The notes beneath the pieces were generated by a model. It worked only from the letters and a program-made list of their open reading frames with translations. It did not search any database and was not told the DNA's origin. Made by a program: the position numbers and the translations under genes. Below are positions 11,620 to 23,970 of a stretch of DNA of 60,000 nt, one piece after another. Every line of letters begins with the position of its first letter. The first letter of the stretch is position 1. The stretch comes from Hydractinia symbiolongicarpus (Eukaryota; Cnidaria; Hydrozoa; Anthoathecata; Hydractiniidae), in assembly GCF_029227915.1 (NCBI RefSeq), contig NC_079883.1, positions 5,334,001 through 5,394,000 of the forward strand. The letters run 5' to 3'.

Positions 11620-14470
11620 CTAGTCGATAAGGCCCGTGGAGAAATCCACTTAGGCAGAAGGACAATGGGAAAATAGGTTCTTTTAGATGTTTTTCTGACG
11701 TCAGCAGTGCATATACAAAAAAATGTTCTTAAAATCTTACACAAAATGTCAAATATCAAATCGCATTATATCCTCCACACAAATCCTACACAAAATAAAA
11801 AAGAACAGCTTGCAAGGTGTAAAATCTAGTTGATAAAAAGTTACAACAACGACACTCAAACATCGACACTCACAACACTAAACTCACAAAACCGACAGTA
11901 AGAAGACCGACAGTTACAACACCAACAGTCACAACACGGATAATAACAATGTCAGAAATAACGCATCTCAAATATGTATATACATCTTATAAGTGATTAT
12001 GTTGAAAACCCTCAGTATTTTTTTCTGAAGTGTCAAAAAGGAGGCCTCCAAGAGTTAGCACAAATCAACAAAAATAACTTTTTTACACAGTTTAAATATT
12101 GTTTTTCCCTTACGCTTATACAAAAATATGAAAAAGCCATAGTTTGGAAAACATCAAATTTAAATCTAGAAAAATCAGTCATTTCAGTTGCATACCATCC
12201 TCTCCCACAAAAATTTACACAAAATGTAAAAATCAACCAGTTAAAAACACAAAAATCTCTTTTAGTTCCGTACTGCCCTTTACCAACAATTTTAAACATA
12301 AATGTCAAAAAATCAATGAGCAAAGAATAAACTTGAATCAACAAAGATTATGTGTAGAGCTTGAAACACTAATCAAAATAATGTATAGAATCAAGTACAA
12401 CACTTACAATAATACAGTAATAAAGTCAGAAATAAGACATCTCAAATATTTACTTCGTTGAAAACCTTTAATATTTCAATCAGAAGTGTCAAAAAACATC
12501 AAATTTATATCTGGAAAATCATTTATTCGATTACATACTATCCTGTATCCCAAAAATATATATACACAAATTGTAAAAATTAACAGGTTAAGAACACAAA
12601 AAATTTTTCCTTAGTATGATGATCTGTAGTTACCTTTACCAACCATTTTAAACGTGAATGTCAAAAATAAATAAGGAGTAAATTTGAATCAACAAAGATA
12701 TTATTTTTGGAAAACAAAGTGCATATACGGTCCATCCTCACAAAAGTTAACACAAAATGTAAAACAGATCGGTTTTTAAGGAGCACATCCAAATCAACAA
12801 ATATCAGTTCATTTAGCATGTTCTATATTGCTATTGTCCATAAACCTTCTACACAAAGGTTATGAAACACATCAAATTATAGAAAAATCAGGCATTTCAA
12901 AAAATATAAAAAACAAAAAAGTTTTTTCATCATCACCAAACACAGTTATATATTACCACAATTATAAAAATCTTAACAAAAACGTGAAACCATGGACTTT
13001 TCTTCCAGCAAAAATGACATCACATGCAGTTTAATTCTCCCCAACAAAAGTTTATAATACGAACTATGAAGAAGCCAACAGCTTACATAACAGCCTTCAG
13101 TGGAGGCCAATTCTACAAAATTTGTGCTTTCAGTATATTTGCATGTGGTCTTTTTTCCACAAAAAAAAAAAAATTTAAAAAACAGCAGTTTGCAACACAA
13201 ACAAAAACACGAACAACCTTCCCGAACCGAACGACCATCCTCTCTAAATTAAAATAAAGTCAAAAACCCATGTAAATTTCCAATCAAATGTCTACACCCC
13301 CCTGAAAAAATAACCTGGCATTTTACATGTAGGCTAACGAAAGTTAAACAGGATGTCAGAAAAAAAACAATAAAAAAAATAAACACGCACGCTTTAAATT
13401 CTGGAAAAAAAAATTCCACTTGTCATATTGCACGTGGTCCCTTTGTAAAGTTTACAGGAAATGCGAAAAGAAATATAAAATACATCTGCAAAAGTTCAAG
13501 TCTTTAAAGATTTCGTATCGTGCTCATAAAAGAAAAGAAGTTAAGGAAACTAAGGTAGCTATAGATAATTAAAAAAAGGAATAACAATATAAGTCATAGG
13601 TTAGAGCTAGCCATGGGATGAGAGGAGCGCAGGCATTGGAGAGGCCAACATTAGCTAGCTAACAGTAGCTAAGACCCCCAGTTAAATATACTTAACCTGG
13701 GAACACTTAGCTAAAACTAAAGCTAGCTATTTATGCTTAGTAAAACACATATAAAGAGAAACAATAGTAATGTAAAAATAATAACATAACAGTGAGCAGT
13801 AAGTTCAACAAACCAAAGTTTTCCGTTTGTTAGTCAGCTAACAGCTTTATGTAGCATTTTGAATTTTAGGACAAACACATTAGTTACGCACCAGGGGATA
13901 CATTAATTATGCAACAAAAACATAAACAAATATGGTGGCTAGGTTTGTTTTTAAAAAAGCGCTAAAATATAAAACTTCAAGAATTTGAGGCTTTTCTTGG
14001 AAAATGCGAGTCTGCTTGCTCCAGTGACATAAAAAATAAACGTCTAAAAACATCAAAGTTCTTACTATTATTGATTTTAAATCCACTTCAAACTCTAGCC
14101 TTTATTTTCTAATTCTAACTTTACTACTTTACTTCTAGCTCTAGCTACCACTTCTTAATTCACTTCTTGGACTTTTCTTTCTCTGAATTACTTTTTGCAC
14201 TTTTTTCAAGACGAAGGGACCGTTCTTTTTTTGTTGTTGTTTTCGGTGTCGAGGGACACTATTTTTGTACAGAAAGCCGTTAAATTTATTTCGGCAAATC
14301 AAGTTGATCCATTTTGATCACGTGATGTAAACAAAGTAAACCTGCTAGCAAAATGGATATAACTTCTTCGGAGACTTGAAAGGAAATTTCGGCTACATCA
14401 AAGGAAAATGAACACATCCACTTTGCCTGTCACAGACAGACGGACACACTTAGCGTATTATTATAAGAGA
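11620..14470 (-). mobile_element. Large Helitron-like element B (2.85 kb), in tandem with A
   Basis: This is a near-duplicate of element A in the same orientation. Its 3' CTAG (11623-11620) touches the 5' TC of A with no sequence between. The 5' end at 14470 is preceded on the minus strand by A, as expected for A|TC insertion. The stretch 14275-14450 matches 11405-11575, including a CACGTGATGTAAACAAAGTAAAC-like block. B is about 17 bases longer than A overall, so the two copies have diverged by point changes and small indels. Confidence 0.75.
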
Positions 14471-15410
14471 TGAAAAAAAGAAGGAAGTGTAAAGAAGGGC
14501 AGACTAATTTCTGGATATATGTAGCTTCAGATATAATAAACCGATTAACAATTAGCAATTAAAATTTAAACATCGCATCATGACCCTGTTTTGTACGACA
14601 GAGAGACAACAACTATTATCAAGGCCTTACCCGCCGCTGTCCGTGTAACAAAAAAAATGGCGATACTCAGGGATCAAGGTTGAAAGTAAATGGTAAAATA
14701 TAAATCATTAATGACACAATTTTGTTGTTAGGCGTCCTGGTTTAAAAAAATGTAAAAGTCTGAGATTGAGGGAAGACGTATTTCTTATAATTTCGTCGTC
14801 CTGCATTTAGTCTTTTTGATAAAACTGAATATCAGATCATCGTTTTTTATGGACAATGTAGCTAGTTAACTAGCCATGTTGAAGAAGCATCCAGATAGAA
14901 TGTGGCTAAATCTGGTTATTTTAACTGTTAAACTTGACATTGTTGTTGTTTCTATCCTATGAAAATGTTTTTATCGATAAATATATTGCAGGAATTAGAT
15001 ATATAATCATTTCCAATGCTTCTTAAAACTTGTTTTTCGTGCTTGTTTACATTTTAAGCTACCATTTTTTTTGACGACGGGCAATAATGGTCCATATCGG
15101 CCCATCGTTAAGAACGCTAAGCCTTGACTTTGTTGTTGCTTATATTATATATGTGTTTTACTTTCATTTTATGCTTTGTATATATTTTCAGCTATTACTA
15201 TATATATGTTTTGTAATTTTGTCCTATCTATAGGATGACATCTATGTCCTATCCTGTAATTATGTTTTTTTATTTGTGATATTAATAAAATAGCTACAGT
15301 TGAGTAGGGGAAGTGTAAGTGGCTGGATCAAAGAGACAAAAAAGGCTTATTAGCATAATATGACATCTTGGTAACTACGTAACTACATATTAATTTTGTG
15401 GTATTAAATG
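14471..15410. other. Non-coding spacer
   Basis: AT-rich sequence between Helitron B and a candidate promoter. No gene or repeat end was recognised. A GTCCTATC motif occurs twice near 15220-15255. Confidence 0.4.
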
Positions 15411-15413
15411 CGC

Positions 15414-15422
15414 TATATAAAG
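15414..15422 (+). promoter_or_regulatory. Candidate TATA box (TATATAAAG)
   Basis: TATATAAAG lies 68 bases upstream of the ATG at 15490, which would place transcription start near 15445 with a short leader. It could be chance in AT-rich DNA, but it fits the only ATG frame that follows. Confidence 0.35.
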
Positions 15423-15489
15423 AAGCAGGAGTGAAACGGATGGATCATACTTTATTACACCATAAAACGTAGTGTGGAGGTGATTAGTT

Positions 15490-15726
15490 ATGTTGTTCAT
15501 TCTTTATGGAATTTTTGCATGTTTATGCGGTGCTAAAAAGCTACTTCTATGCTTCATTGGAAGGTCCAGAAAGGAGATACAACAAGAATCGTCAACATCT
15601 GTATACAGTGAATTGTTGCTCACGAGAAAAACAGTAACAGATATGAACTTGCAAGGTGTGAATGAAGATGGCACTCGTATAATTCTAATGAAAGACAATA
15701 CAAAGATTTGCGTGGTTTTGAACTAA
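15490..15726 (+). CDS. Unrecognised 78-aa protein with hydrophobic N-terminus
   Basis: This ATG frame has 78 codons. Residues 1-23 are hydrophobic with cysteines (MLFILYGIFACLCGAKKLLL), like a signal peptide or signal anchor. The remainder is polar, with a Ser/Thr-rich part and a NEDGTRIILMKDNTKICVVL end that looks like short beta strands. A TATA box lies upstream, and an AATAAA at 15992-15997 could serve as polyadenylation signal. I recognise no family. It could be a real small secreted or membrane protein, one exon of a longer gene, or a chance frame; codon use was not measured. Confidence 0.35.
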   Translation: MLFILYGIFACLCGAKKLLLCFIGRSRKEIQQESSTSVYSELLLTRKTVTDMNLQGVNEDGTRIILMKDNTKICVVLN

Positions 15727-16397
15727 AGTTTTGTTTTAAACTAATGTACATACACTTGTTGAGACATTACAATAATTATCATTTTACAAGTCAAGTTAGA
15801 AGAATAGAACGTAACGGTAAAAAGGAAAGTTCCGGAATATTTTTGCAGACGATGCTTTTCAGACTAGAGGGTGAAGAAAATGGCAATGGAGGGAAGACTT
15901 TCTACAATCAGATAATCTTTGTTACCAAAACAACACTAATTATTATTTCGCTTTATAACTTTTTATCATGGTAAAAAGATCAATGTAATCTAATAAATAT
16001 CTTTAACTCCTTTTCATTTATAGCAAAAATTTTCAACATTGTTGCACCTTCCTGGAAATGTTGCCGGTGCGGGTAGAAGTGTAGGATAAATATTTCAAAA
16101 TTTTTTTGCAGTTGTAAATGCTATCATAAATTGAATATATTTAACATTTCGAAAGTTTTGTCATTATTTTATATAAAATCGTGCAGACTTCGTCAGTTCC
16201 TGCATAAAAAAGACGAATAAAAATATATCGTAGAAACATTTGAGATTTCGTGTGTCTGTAGCACAAACACAGACTATATACCTATGGAGTTTACGGCCCC
16301 TGTATCCTCATGAAAACAAAGGGTTGGTAAACTTAATACGTCGCCAGTCACTTTTTGGCAACTAAGCTTTGTTGAGTTTATAAAATATAAAATTATT

Positions 16398-17440
16398 GAA
16401 TTTCCGCGCCCGAAGGCGTAGGAAATTCTTTAAAACCGTCGTTTTTTCTTTTGGAGCATTTTTTGAGAAAAAATCGACCCTGGGATTTCACGTTCCTCTG
16501 ATTTTTTGATACCTAAATGTCATTTTAGGCCAAAATTGGTTCAAAAATTAAAACTACTTTATTTTCCACAATATTTGGCACAGTTAACAAAAAAGTATAC
16601 TGAACATGATGGGGACATCAAAATTTCTATTTTTGGCCACTTTAAATGTCATTTTAGGCCAAACTTGGTCCAAAAATTAAAACTACTTTATTGTCCACAA
16701 TATTTGGCACAGTTAACAAAAAAAGTATGCTGAACATGATGGTGACATCAAAATTTCTATTTTTGGCCACTTTAAATGTCATTTTAGGCCAAAATTGGTC
16801 CAAAAATTAAAACTACTTTATTTTCCACAAACTTTGGCACAGTTAAGAAAAAAAGTATGCTGAACATGATGGTGACATTAAAATTTCTATTTTTGGCCAC
16901 TTTAAATGTCATTTTAGGCCAAAATTGGTCCAAAAATTAAAACTACTTTATTTTCGACAAAATTTCGCACAGAACACAAAAAAAATATGCTGATCATTAT
17001 GGTGACATCAAAATTTTGATTTTTTGCCACCTGAAATGTCATTTTAGGCCAAAATTGGTCCAAAAATATACTTTATTTTCGACAAAATTTGGCACAGTTA
17101 ATAAAAAAAGTATGCTGAACATGATGGTGGCATCAAAATTTTGTTTTTTTGTCAACTAAATGCCGTTTAAGACCATAAACGTTTCAATCGGAAGACTTTC
17201 AACCATGAATGATAGGCTATAATTTTTGTTCGCAATTTCTTTTAAAGTGTGAGTTTATTATGACACGTTTTGTTTTGTTTGCGTTTGTTGTAAGATGTAA
17301 TGTCACTTGTGTGTTTTATCTTCAGAGCTTCAAGCACCAAACCTCTTCGAATGTTTGGCACGATAACACAACGAATTAGCAGGTTGTCATCAAATATTTT
17401 GGTAGCGAGCGGAAATTCTTAGAGCCCCCAGGGCTTCTTG
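16398..17440 (+). repeat. Element with 130-bp satellite units, copy 2 (full length)
   Basis: The left end GAATTTCCGCGCCCGAAGG matches copy 1. It holds about five satellite units of about 130 bp (motif starts near 16505, 16634, 16764, 16894 and 17033). A unique 3' part follows (TGCCGTTTAAGACC to GCGGAAATTCTTAGAG), ending GCCCCCAGGGCTTCTTG. The inner ends GAATTTCCGC and GCGGAAATTC form a 10-bp inverted repeat. The inverted copy at 35331-36387 has the same two ends, so the boundaries are well supported. Confidence 0.85.
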
Positions 17441-17447
17441 TTTCTTT

Positions 17448-18090
17448 TCAAACCTCTTGAATAAACAAAAACAACGTGTTAATGTTCTGTAATCCAAACT
17501 TTTTTATCTAGTTTTTTTGTGTCTAACTATGGTTAAACAAGATTTAGTGAAAATTTGATTCATCATTCATCTGAATTGTCTTTAATCAATTTGCAATGCA
17601 TGCTGCAACTATTAGAAACAGAAAGCATCTCCATGGTAGATGTAATTTACATAACTAGTCGCATATGGAAAACAAATCAGTGTTATCCAGACTCATCCAT
17701 GTATATTTAATTAGGAATGATCAGTCCAATCGGAATCATCACGGGGGAATGTCAATTATATGCACGTATTTGGTTTTTATAAGCAAGCATATTATAAGAG
17801 TTCTACTAAATTTAGCAAAGACTAAAAAAAAATTTACACATAATTGGATAAAAGTAACAAACTTATTATTTTGATGTTCTGCGTTTAAAAAAGGGATTAT
17901 AGCACATACTGATTTTAACGTTATGCATCTTCTTTGTGTTCCCTAAGATAGGCGTTCAGACTAACATATGGAGCTATCCCTTTACTCGACTTTCCCAATT
18001 ACCTATTTAGTCTGGATGGTTGGGTAAAAGTTTTGGCATTAGATTCAACAATTGTGTATGCGCACAGAATTGTCGAATCTTTGCTTTTAT
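17448..18090. repeat. Right copy of the duplicated segment (no large insertion)
   Basis: It matches 752-957 joined to 1619-2047. At the junction that carries Helitron-like insertions in the other copy, this one reads TTTACATAACTAGTCGCATATGG. It therefore keeps ACTAGTCG, the last bases of a Helitron-like 3' end, which suggests a deleted element rather than a never-occupied site. It begins right after the satellite element at 16398-17440. Confidence 0.8.
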
Positions 18091-18843
18091 TAATCTTGGA
18101 AAGGTCTTCTATTTTTTCTTAATAAACCTTTAGCCAACTTTTCTATAAGTACCATGTGAAAAGTTGAATTGCTTTTAAAAAAAATGAGACGACCATGAAG
18201 TATAAACTGTGTTAATTTTTTACATCGATTGAATATCACATGTCAGCGTGTATTTACACAGTCAACTCGTTAGTTGACGGACACTGCCAAGTAGGACACT
18301 TCTTAATAACAAGAAAAGTTAACGCATCAACAAAACCACGATCAAATCCATTAGAAAATTTCATCTAGGAGAAAACACTAATATCAGCGGACGGCATACA
18401 ATAAATTTCTGTCCTGAGAGTACTCTCTAATTAACAGACAAGGAATTAAATAGCATAATTTTTATTTTTACTTTAAGAAATCTTTGCTAAATATAATCTG
18501 GAACAATATAATATTTACAATATTTTATGTATATCGCACTGCTGTTAATTCGCACCCTCATCCAGAATGTGAGTTGCAATGAAAATAGCAGGAAGAGAAT
18601 TTATAAAACAGGACAAAAATAAATTCCGCAGGTAAGATTAGTCAGGTAATAAGAGAAATATATACAAAGAAAAACTAACACTGCAAATGACTAACAGGCG
18701 TGGATAGGTAGAATTAAAAGAGAAAATATGTCATATGAAACGTCTACGTATCTAACAATCAATAGCTACCATTATACACATGTTATGTTCACAAACTATG
18801 AATTGAGTGGCCAATCAACATCAAATTTTGAGGCAATAATATA

Positions 18844-19716
18844 TCAGTTTATTGCCGTAAAAGCCTGCACAAAAAGCTCAATAACTTCCACAACATGCCA
18901 TTTGCCAATGGAACGTTTTTGTCTGTTTTTTCCTCTATGCTTTTCTTGCGTACCCAACAATGTAAAATTCACATTCTGACAGTTGACACCTTCAGCTGTA
19001 CATGCCTTTATTACTTTTTTAAATACAGGTGTTGTTGGAACAAGCATTGCAATTTGACATTCTTCTGTATCCTGATTACATTTTCTTGCATTGGAACCAG
19101 ATTGATCATTCTTGTTATGTGGCAATGATCGTCTCATCAATGATTTCTCTCTTATTTTCTCAAAATCGATGACAAAGGAGGTAATATCAAACCCAAAGCT
19201 TGCTTTCTGTTTCTGTAATGTGATAAACGCTGTTCCAGTATTGCTATCTCCTATGTTTTTTACAATTGGTTTGGGACAAGTGAGATCTGATCCGTTATTT
19301 AAGCATCTTCTGTACTTTTGCAATGCTACCTTGAGCTTTGCTGCATTCAGACTGGTGAGTTTAAATAGTGAGTCGTCATTCAATACTTTTACGAAGACAC
19401 TAAACTGTCCAAGAACTTTCAAATGGCTTCCATCCAATGGTTTTAACGTGACGTCAATTTCGTCGTTTGTCATGCACACATCTGCGATGAATTTCCGAAC
19501 TTTGAAATTCGTTTGACACACTTTTTTTTGATTTGATCCCTGAAATAAAGTATAAAAAGTTGCAAGTAGGTTTAGAAAGAATTTTACTTACTGAAACTCA
19601 AGGAAACCAAACCGATACAATATATTACAAGTAAATTTAAGCTAAAAATGGACACCTACCTTCACTAACTGCCAATATGCAAGGATAAGTAAAATAAAAC
19701 ATTTTGAGTAAATCAT
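18844..19716 (-). CDS. Two-exon secreted protein, 250 aa, family unknown
   Basis: Exon 1 is 19716-19660 (57 nt) and encodes MIYSKCFILLILAYWQLVK, a clear signal peptide. It ends AAG|GTAGGT. Exon 2 is 19539-18844 after TTTATTTCAG|GGATC; both sides are phase 0, so the frame continues as GSNQKKVCQTNF to the stop TGA. The mature protein has eight cysteines (contexts KKVCQT, ADVCMT, YRRCLN, DLTCPK, ARKCNQ, TEECQI, IKACTA, GVNCQN). Near the C-terminus is a furin-like site KNRQKR; cleavage after it would release a 22-residue amphipathic tail (residues 229-250, starting SIGKWHVV). I do not recognise the family, so the function is open. An AATAAA candidate lies at 18466-18461. The length, cysteines and matching splice phase make a real gene likely. 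Confidence 0.7.
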
Positions 19717-22110
19717 GATTGTTATTTTACTTGAAGAACTTTTGATTCAGGTCTTTCAAAGACTTGTACTCGTGAAGAAAGCCGCTTGGTATCACATTTC
19801 ATTTTTTCGTTTTTATGCCATTTAGCCAAAAACTAAAAAATTACCCCGATCCCACGCCCGTTTTGTCCTGTATTTCCCTTAATTGGCAATTAAATAAAAG
19901 ATTTCGGTAATCGAAAGTCAACCGGAAAATTTATGTTCTGCATCTGGTATAGAAAATGAATATGCAAATATGCAGGAAAATATTCTTTATTAGATAATAA
20001 TGCCTGAAATTGCTAATGTTGAGTAAAACTTTTACATATGGTAAATTTAACAATATGTTTTTCTTAAAGATGTGTAACAGACTTTTGTTACACCACTGCG
20101 ATGGAATATTTTTTAAATTTATAAAAAACGAATTTTTTCATGGCACTGTTTAATATTCAGACTGCGCGTTTTTACACATTATTACGTGTTCCTTGCAATT
20201 TTCCTCACACATACACTTCGTATTATACTTTAAAACTTGTTAACGTTGTTGTTGCAGTCGTGTTAAAAAAAAATAAGTGTGTTATGTGAACAACATTTTA
20301 ACTTCCTTATTCAGGAGGATCAATTATGGGGATATGCTAATCGTGGTCAAAAACGATTCATGCCTCGTTTTTTAAAGGAGGGTACACCAAATAAAATGGT
20401 TACAGCAGTTGCCATATCTGCAGTATAATTTTATCATTTATCAAAAAAATGATTGTTGCAGCAGTTGGTATATTTGCAAAGTAATTCTATATTTTTTAGC
20501 ATTTATCAACTTTTTAGAGATGAATTTAGCTGCATGGTATTTACTTTATGTATCAAATGATACAATAAACCTATGACGGAACGTCAAGAAATCGAAGAAG
20601 GGAATAGTCTTTTTACTATCAATAAAAATCAGTTAGCTATTTTTAGGATTTAAAAAAAGATATGAGAATCTCGAATTGCCAAGAAAATAAATTTCTCATG
20701 GACCGGCCTGCATATAGTGCATAAGTAAAGTATATGACAAATTACTGCATACAGGGTTAGGTCGTTTCGTCAATGCATGAAAAACTAGATCCTGTTTCAG
20801 AAGATACAGAGAATTTTATAAATATTTTAGAAACAAGAAACGAAGTAAAACTAGAAACTCATTGTGTTGCGTTGGCTCTGTCATTATTTGCTTTCTTAAA
20901 GTATAAATTTTATTGAGCCTAATTGAGTCTAATTAAGTTGCTAATACCAACACTAATTATTATATAGTTCCGTGTTATAAGTTTAAACGTCACCTGGCTA
21001 TACGATTCTTCTACAGTGAATCGAAATTTAAAGCACCATTTTTATTAACTACATCGCCAACCATATATCACAATCTCATATTGTTCTATATATATTCGGC
21101 CTAAAAATATTTGGTTTAAACTGAATCAAGAGCATTTATTTGATTTAAATGAACTTTTAATTAGGTGCATTACCAACGGCTGTGTTTTTTTCGCGATACT
21201 GAAGTGAAAAAGGGTTTTCTGGTGTTAATAACAATATGTATGTGCTTGCGAGTTTAAGGGTGTCGTGTTAATGTGTGCCTATTGAAGAATGGAAGGGATG
21301 CAAACACTTACTTTCGGCATGCAGGAAAATTTTGATAGAATTTGTTGTCACGTGTGTTGCCATGGTTTACAAGAAGCAGGCAGATTGACATTTAAAAACA
21401 TGTTTTAATCTTTAAGTGATCTGTTATCAATGCAAAAGAATTTTACATAATACAAACATTAAGTTGTTCAATTAATACAAAACGGGAAATGAAAGCAGAG
21501 CTATGGTAACCTGTGTCAAAGAAAAGGATTAGTATAAGTGGTCGAACTCGCTGAAGCATTGTGTGTTAATAAGCCGAACGATGACTCCAATTTAAATTAC
21601 ATATTATCGATATCGTTTTTAAACGGGAGCCTACGGTGTGATAATTTGTCATAATGGAAAGAAACCAACGACGAAACTGTACGTTACTTAGGATGGGTAC
21701 TTTTTAAATCATTCTGGTGATTATTATCCAAGCCTTCAATCTGTAACGGTGACGGACTTTCCTAAGCCTCTTCTACGCCACAAATGCTATTGTTTGTGAA
21801 GCTTTAATATGTTTGTTTCTAAAGATTCTAAAAAATATGTGCCAATAAGTTTTCCTTAACAATCATTGCAGTATTTTCTGCTATGAATTAACGCTTTTAT
21901 AGTTGTTAAAAATATTCATTTTTACCCACTTCGACAGTCCTATAATTGATTTTAATAAATTATATTGCACAACACATATAGATTTGTTTAAATTTTTGAT
22001 AGGTCTTAATACTTCTTATAGAATTCTTCTAGCAGCTCTTTCCTAAAATAACCTTCGCTTTAGTTTCTTTTGTTATATATACAAGAAGGTTTATGTACAA
22101 GTTATGACAG
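19717..22110. other. Intergenic, no recognised feature
   Basis: AT-rich sequence upstream of the secreted-protein gene. No frame with a recognisable domain and no transposon end was found on either strand. Confidence 0.4.
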
Positions 22111-22125
22111 CTGATAGGTATTTTT

Positions 22126-22530
22126 AACCGGTTTATACGGGAAATTCGCTGCGCAGGTTGTCCAAAAAAGCCTTCAATACGGGCTTTTAACTTTTAACCT
22201 CATATGAACCAAAATGGTAGCTATAACTGTAAACAAACAATTTCACCAAAATATTAGTAAGGTAGCCAGCTACATTTGGACTCAAATACAGCTTACAATA
22301 TATCCGAAACCTCGCATCACTCCACAAAAAAAACCGCAAGTAATTTTTATAATTTTAAATCCACTGCATTTTTCATATTGCCATTCATTGCCAATAAGCA
22401 ACAAGAAAAACGACGTCGGAATTGTGTGATAGACTCTTCTTCTTTATCCAAGAAAAGGTTAAAAGAATCATACATCGATATTCGAACGTTTTTTTTTCTT
22501 GTACAAGAACTCGAAAAATTGATACAATGA
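22126..22530. repeat. Dispersed repeat, copy 1
   Basis: About 350 bp is similar to 59485-59870. Shared landmarks are TTTATACnGGAAAT, TGTAAACAAACAA, CTCGnATCACTCC and TATAATTTTAAATCCACnGC. The open frames over it (22214-22429, 22276-22530) are not conserved in the other copy, so I do not call them genes. It may be the end of an unidentified transposon. Confidence 0.65.
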
Positions 22531-23790
22531 AATTCGAATCGAACGTTGCCTTTCTTTATGAAAACCTGGTTTTTACAACTTTTTTACAATCCACGGAAGA
22601 TAATCCTGGTTTCCACAAACTCAAACAAAACATCTATCAGTTAATAAATGCAATATAAACTGTTTTTCTCAAAAATGCGTTAACCAATATTTCTCGGTAT
22701 AGATACCCAAAACAGTTTATTCTGTATTAGTATAACTTTACTATTCAAGATCATTTGTACAGATATAAAAAGAAATTGGTACTGTTGGGTTTGTGGACAG
22801 AAATGACAAAAAATTATGACAAGGATAGCCATTGTTTTCCAAGTGCAACTGAATTCCATTAGGAATGTTTCCTTAAATAAAAAAAACGAAATGACAATAA
22901 AACCAATTCTTCTGTGCCTAATGGCGCAATCCTTAGAATTTTAGTACTAAGACAACATTTACATGAGGGTTTTAAAAATCCATTCTATCTCTGTTAATAC
23001 GTTTTAAGCTGTTTATATAATTCCGTTACGTTATTTTACATTGGTAAACCACATTTGTAAAATTGCTTCAAAAGTTGATGCGTACGAGAATCCAATAAAA
23101 ATACACATGTAGTAAAAGGATTTCTTGATGGAATAATAAATTACGGAAAAAGGCATCGATATACAACATTTGCTTCATACGTCCTAATTTTGTTAAGAAT
23201 TCTTTAGTGTACAAAAAGTGACCATGGTACGATGGCATGAATAAGTAGCAATATTCATGCAATTGTGTTTTTATTTATTTTTTTAATATTACAGAAAAAA
23301 ACTACCTTTTGATTTCTGCATATATATATTTGATAAAACATTGATGAAATTTTCAAAATTTGCAAGATATCCTGATACATTTTATTAAAATTATGAAATT
23401 TTTCATCATTTTTCTGTGAGAAGTTAATGTTTTCTGTTTGTACAGGTAATTCGTTACTTCAACTAGCAAATCTTTTCATCTCCTTTGTTCTAAACTATTC
23501 AATTCAAAGTCTTAATAATAATGTATGCAAACTGTTTAGTACAAAACAAAAAATTGTTGTTTGTATGTAAAAGTGTATAAGAAATACTAATAAATTAAGA
23601 CGACTTATTTATATAAATATATATTTTATATGCCATTTTAAGTAGTGATATGAATATACAATAACATTTATTAGCATATATATTAGTCAACAACAAAGGC
23701 TTGGTGATAAGGCTCAATGCCTTCTATTTGCTCCTGCCATTTTGTTGTGAATAATTAGCGCATATGTCAGCTTTTTATTATAGGCGAAAT
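22531..23790. other. Intergenic, no recognised feature
   Basis: AT-rich sequence with poly-T tracts and no supported gene. Confidence 0.35.
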
Positions 23791-23795
23791 GTATG

Positions 23796-23970
23796 CAGTG
23801 GGGTTTTTCTACCTTGAACTCGCAAGTGACCGAAAAATTTGTTCGAGATAGAGAAAGTTCAAGAAAAAGAAAGGAAAATACCTTAGGAGGACCACAAAGG
23901 GACCCAGACTTTAGTTCTAGATAGAGAGAAGTTCGAGACAGAGAGTAGTCGAGATAGAGAGATTCCACTG
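23796..23970 (-). mobile_element. Pogo/Tigger-like MITE
   Basis: The right end, read on the minus strand, is CAGTGGAATCTCTCTATCTC, and the left end is CAGTGGGGTTTTTCTACCTTG. CAGTGGAA-type ends with GTTCGAGATAGAGA-type inner repeats are common in pogo/Tigger-related Tc1/mariner MITEs. TA follows the right end; the left target base pair is unclear, so the copy is degraded. It encodes no protein. Confidence 0.5.

Noticed and set aside
8889-13257. ORFs inside the large Helitron-like elements
   Set aside because: They are lysine/threonine-rich translations of a degenerate repeat, with frameshifts between elements A and B, and no Rep or helicase motifs.
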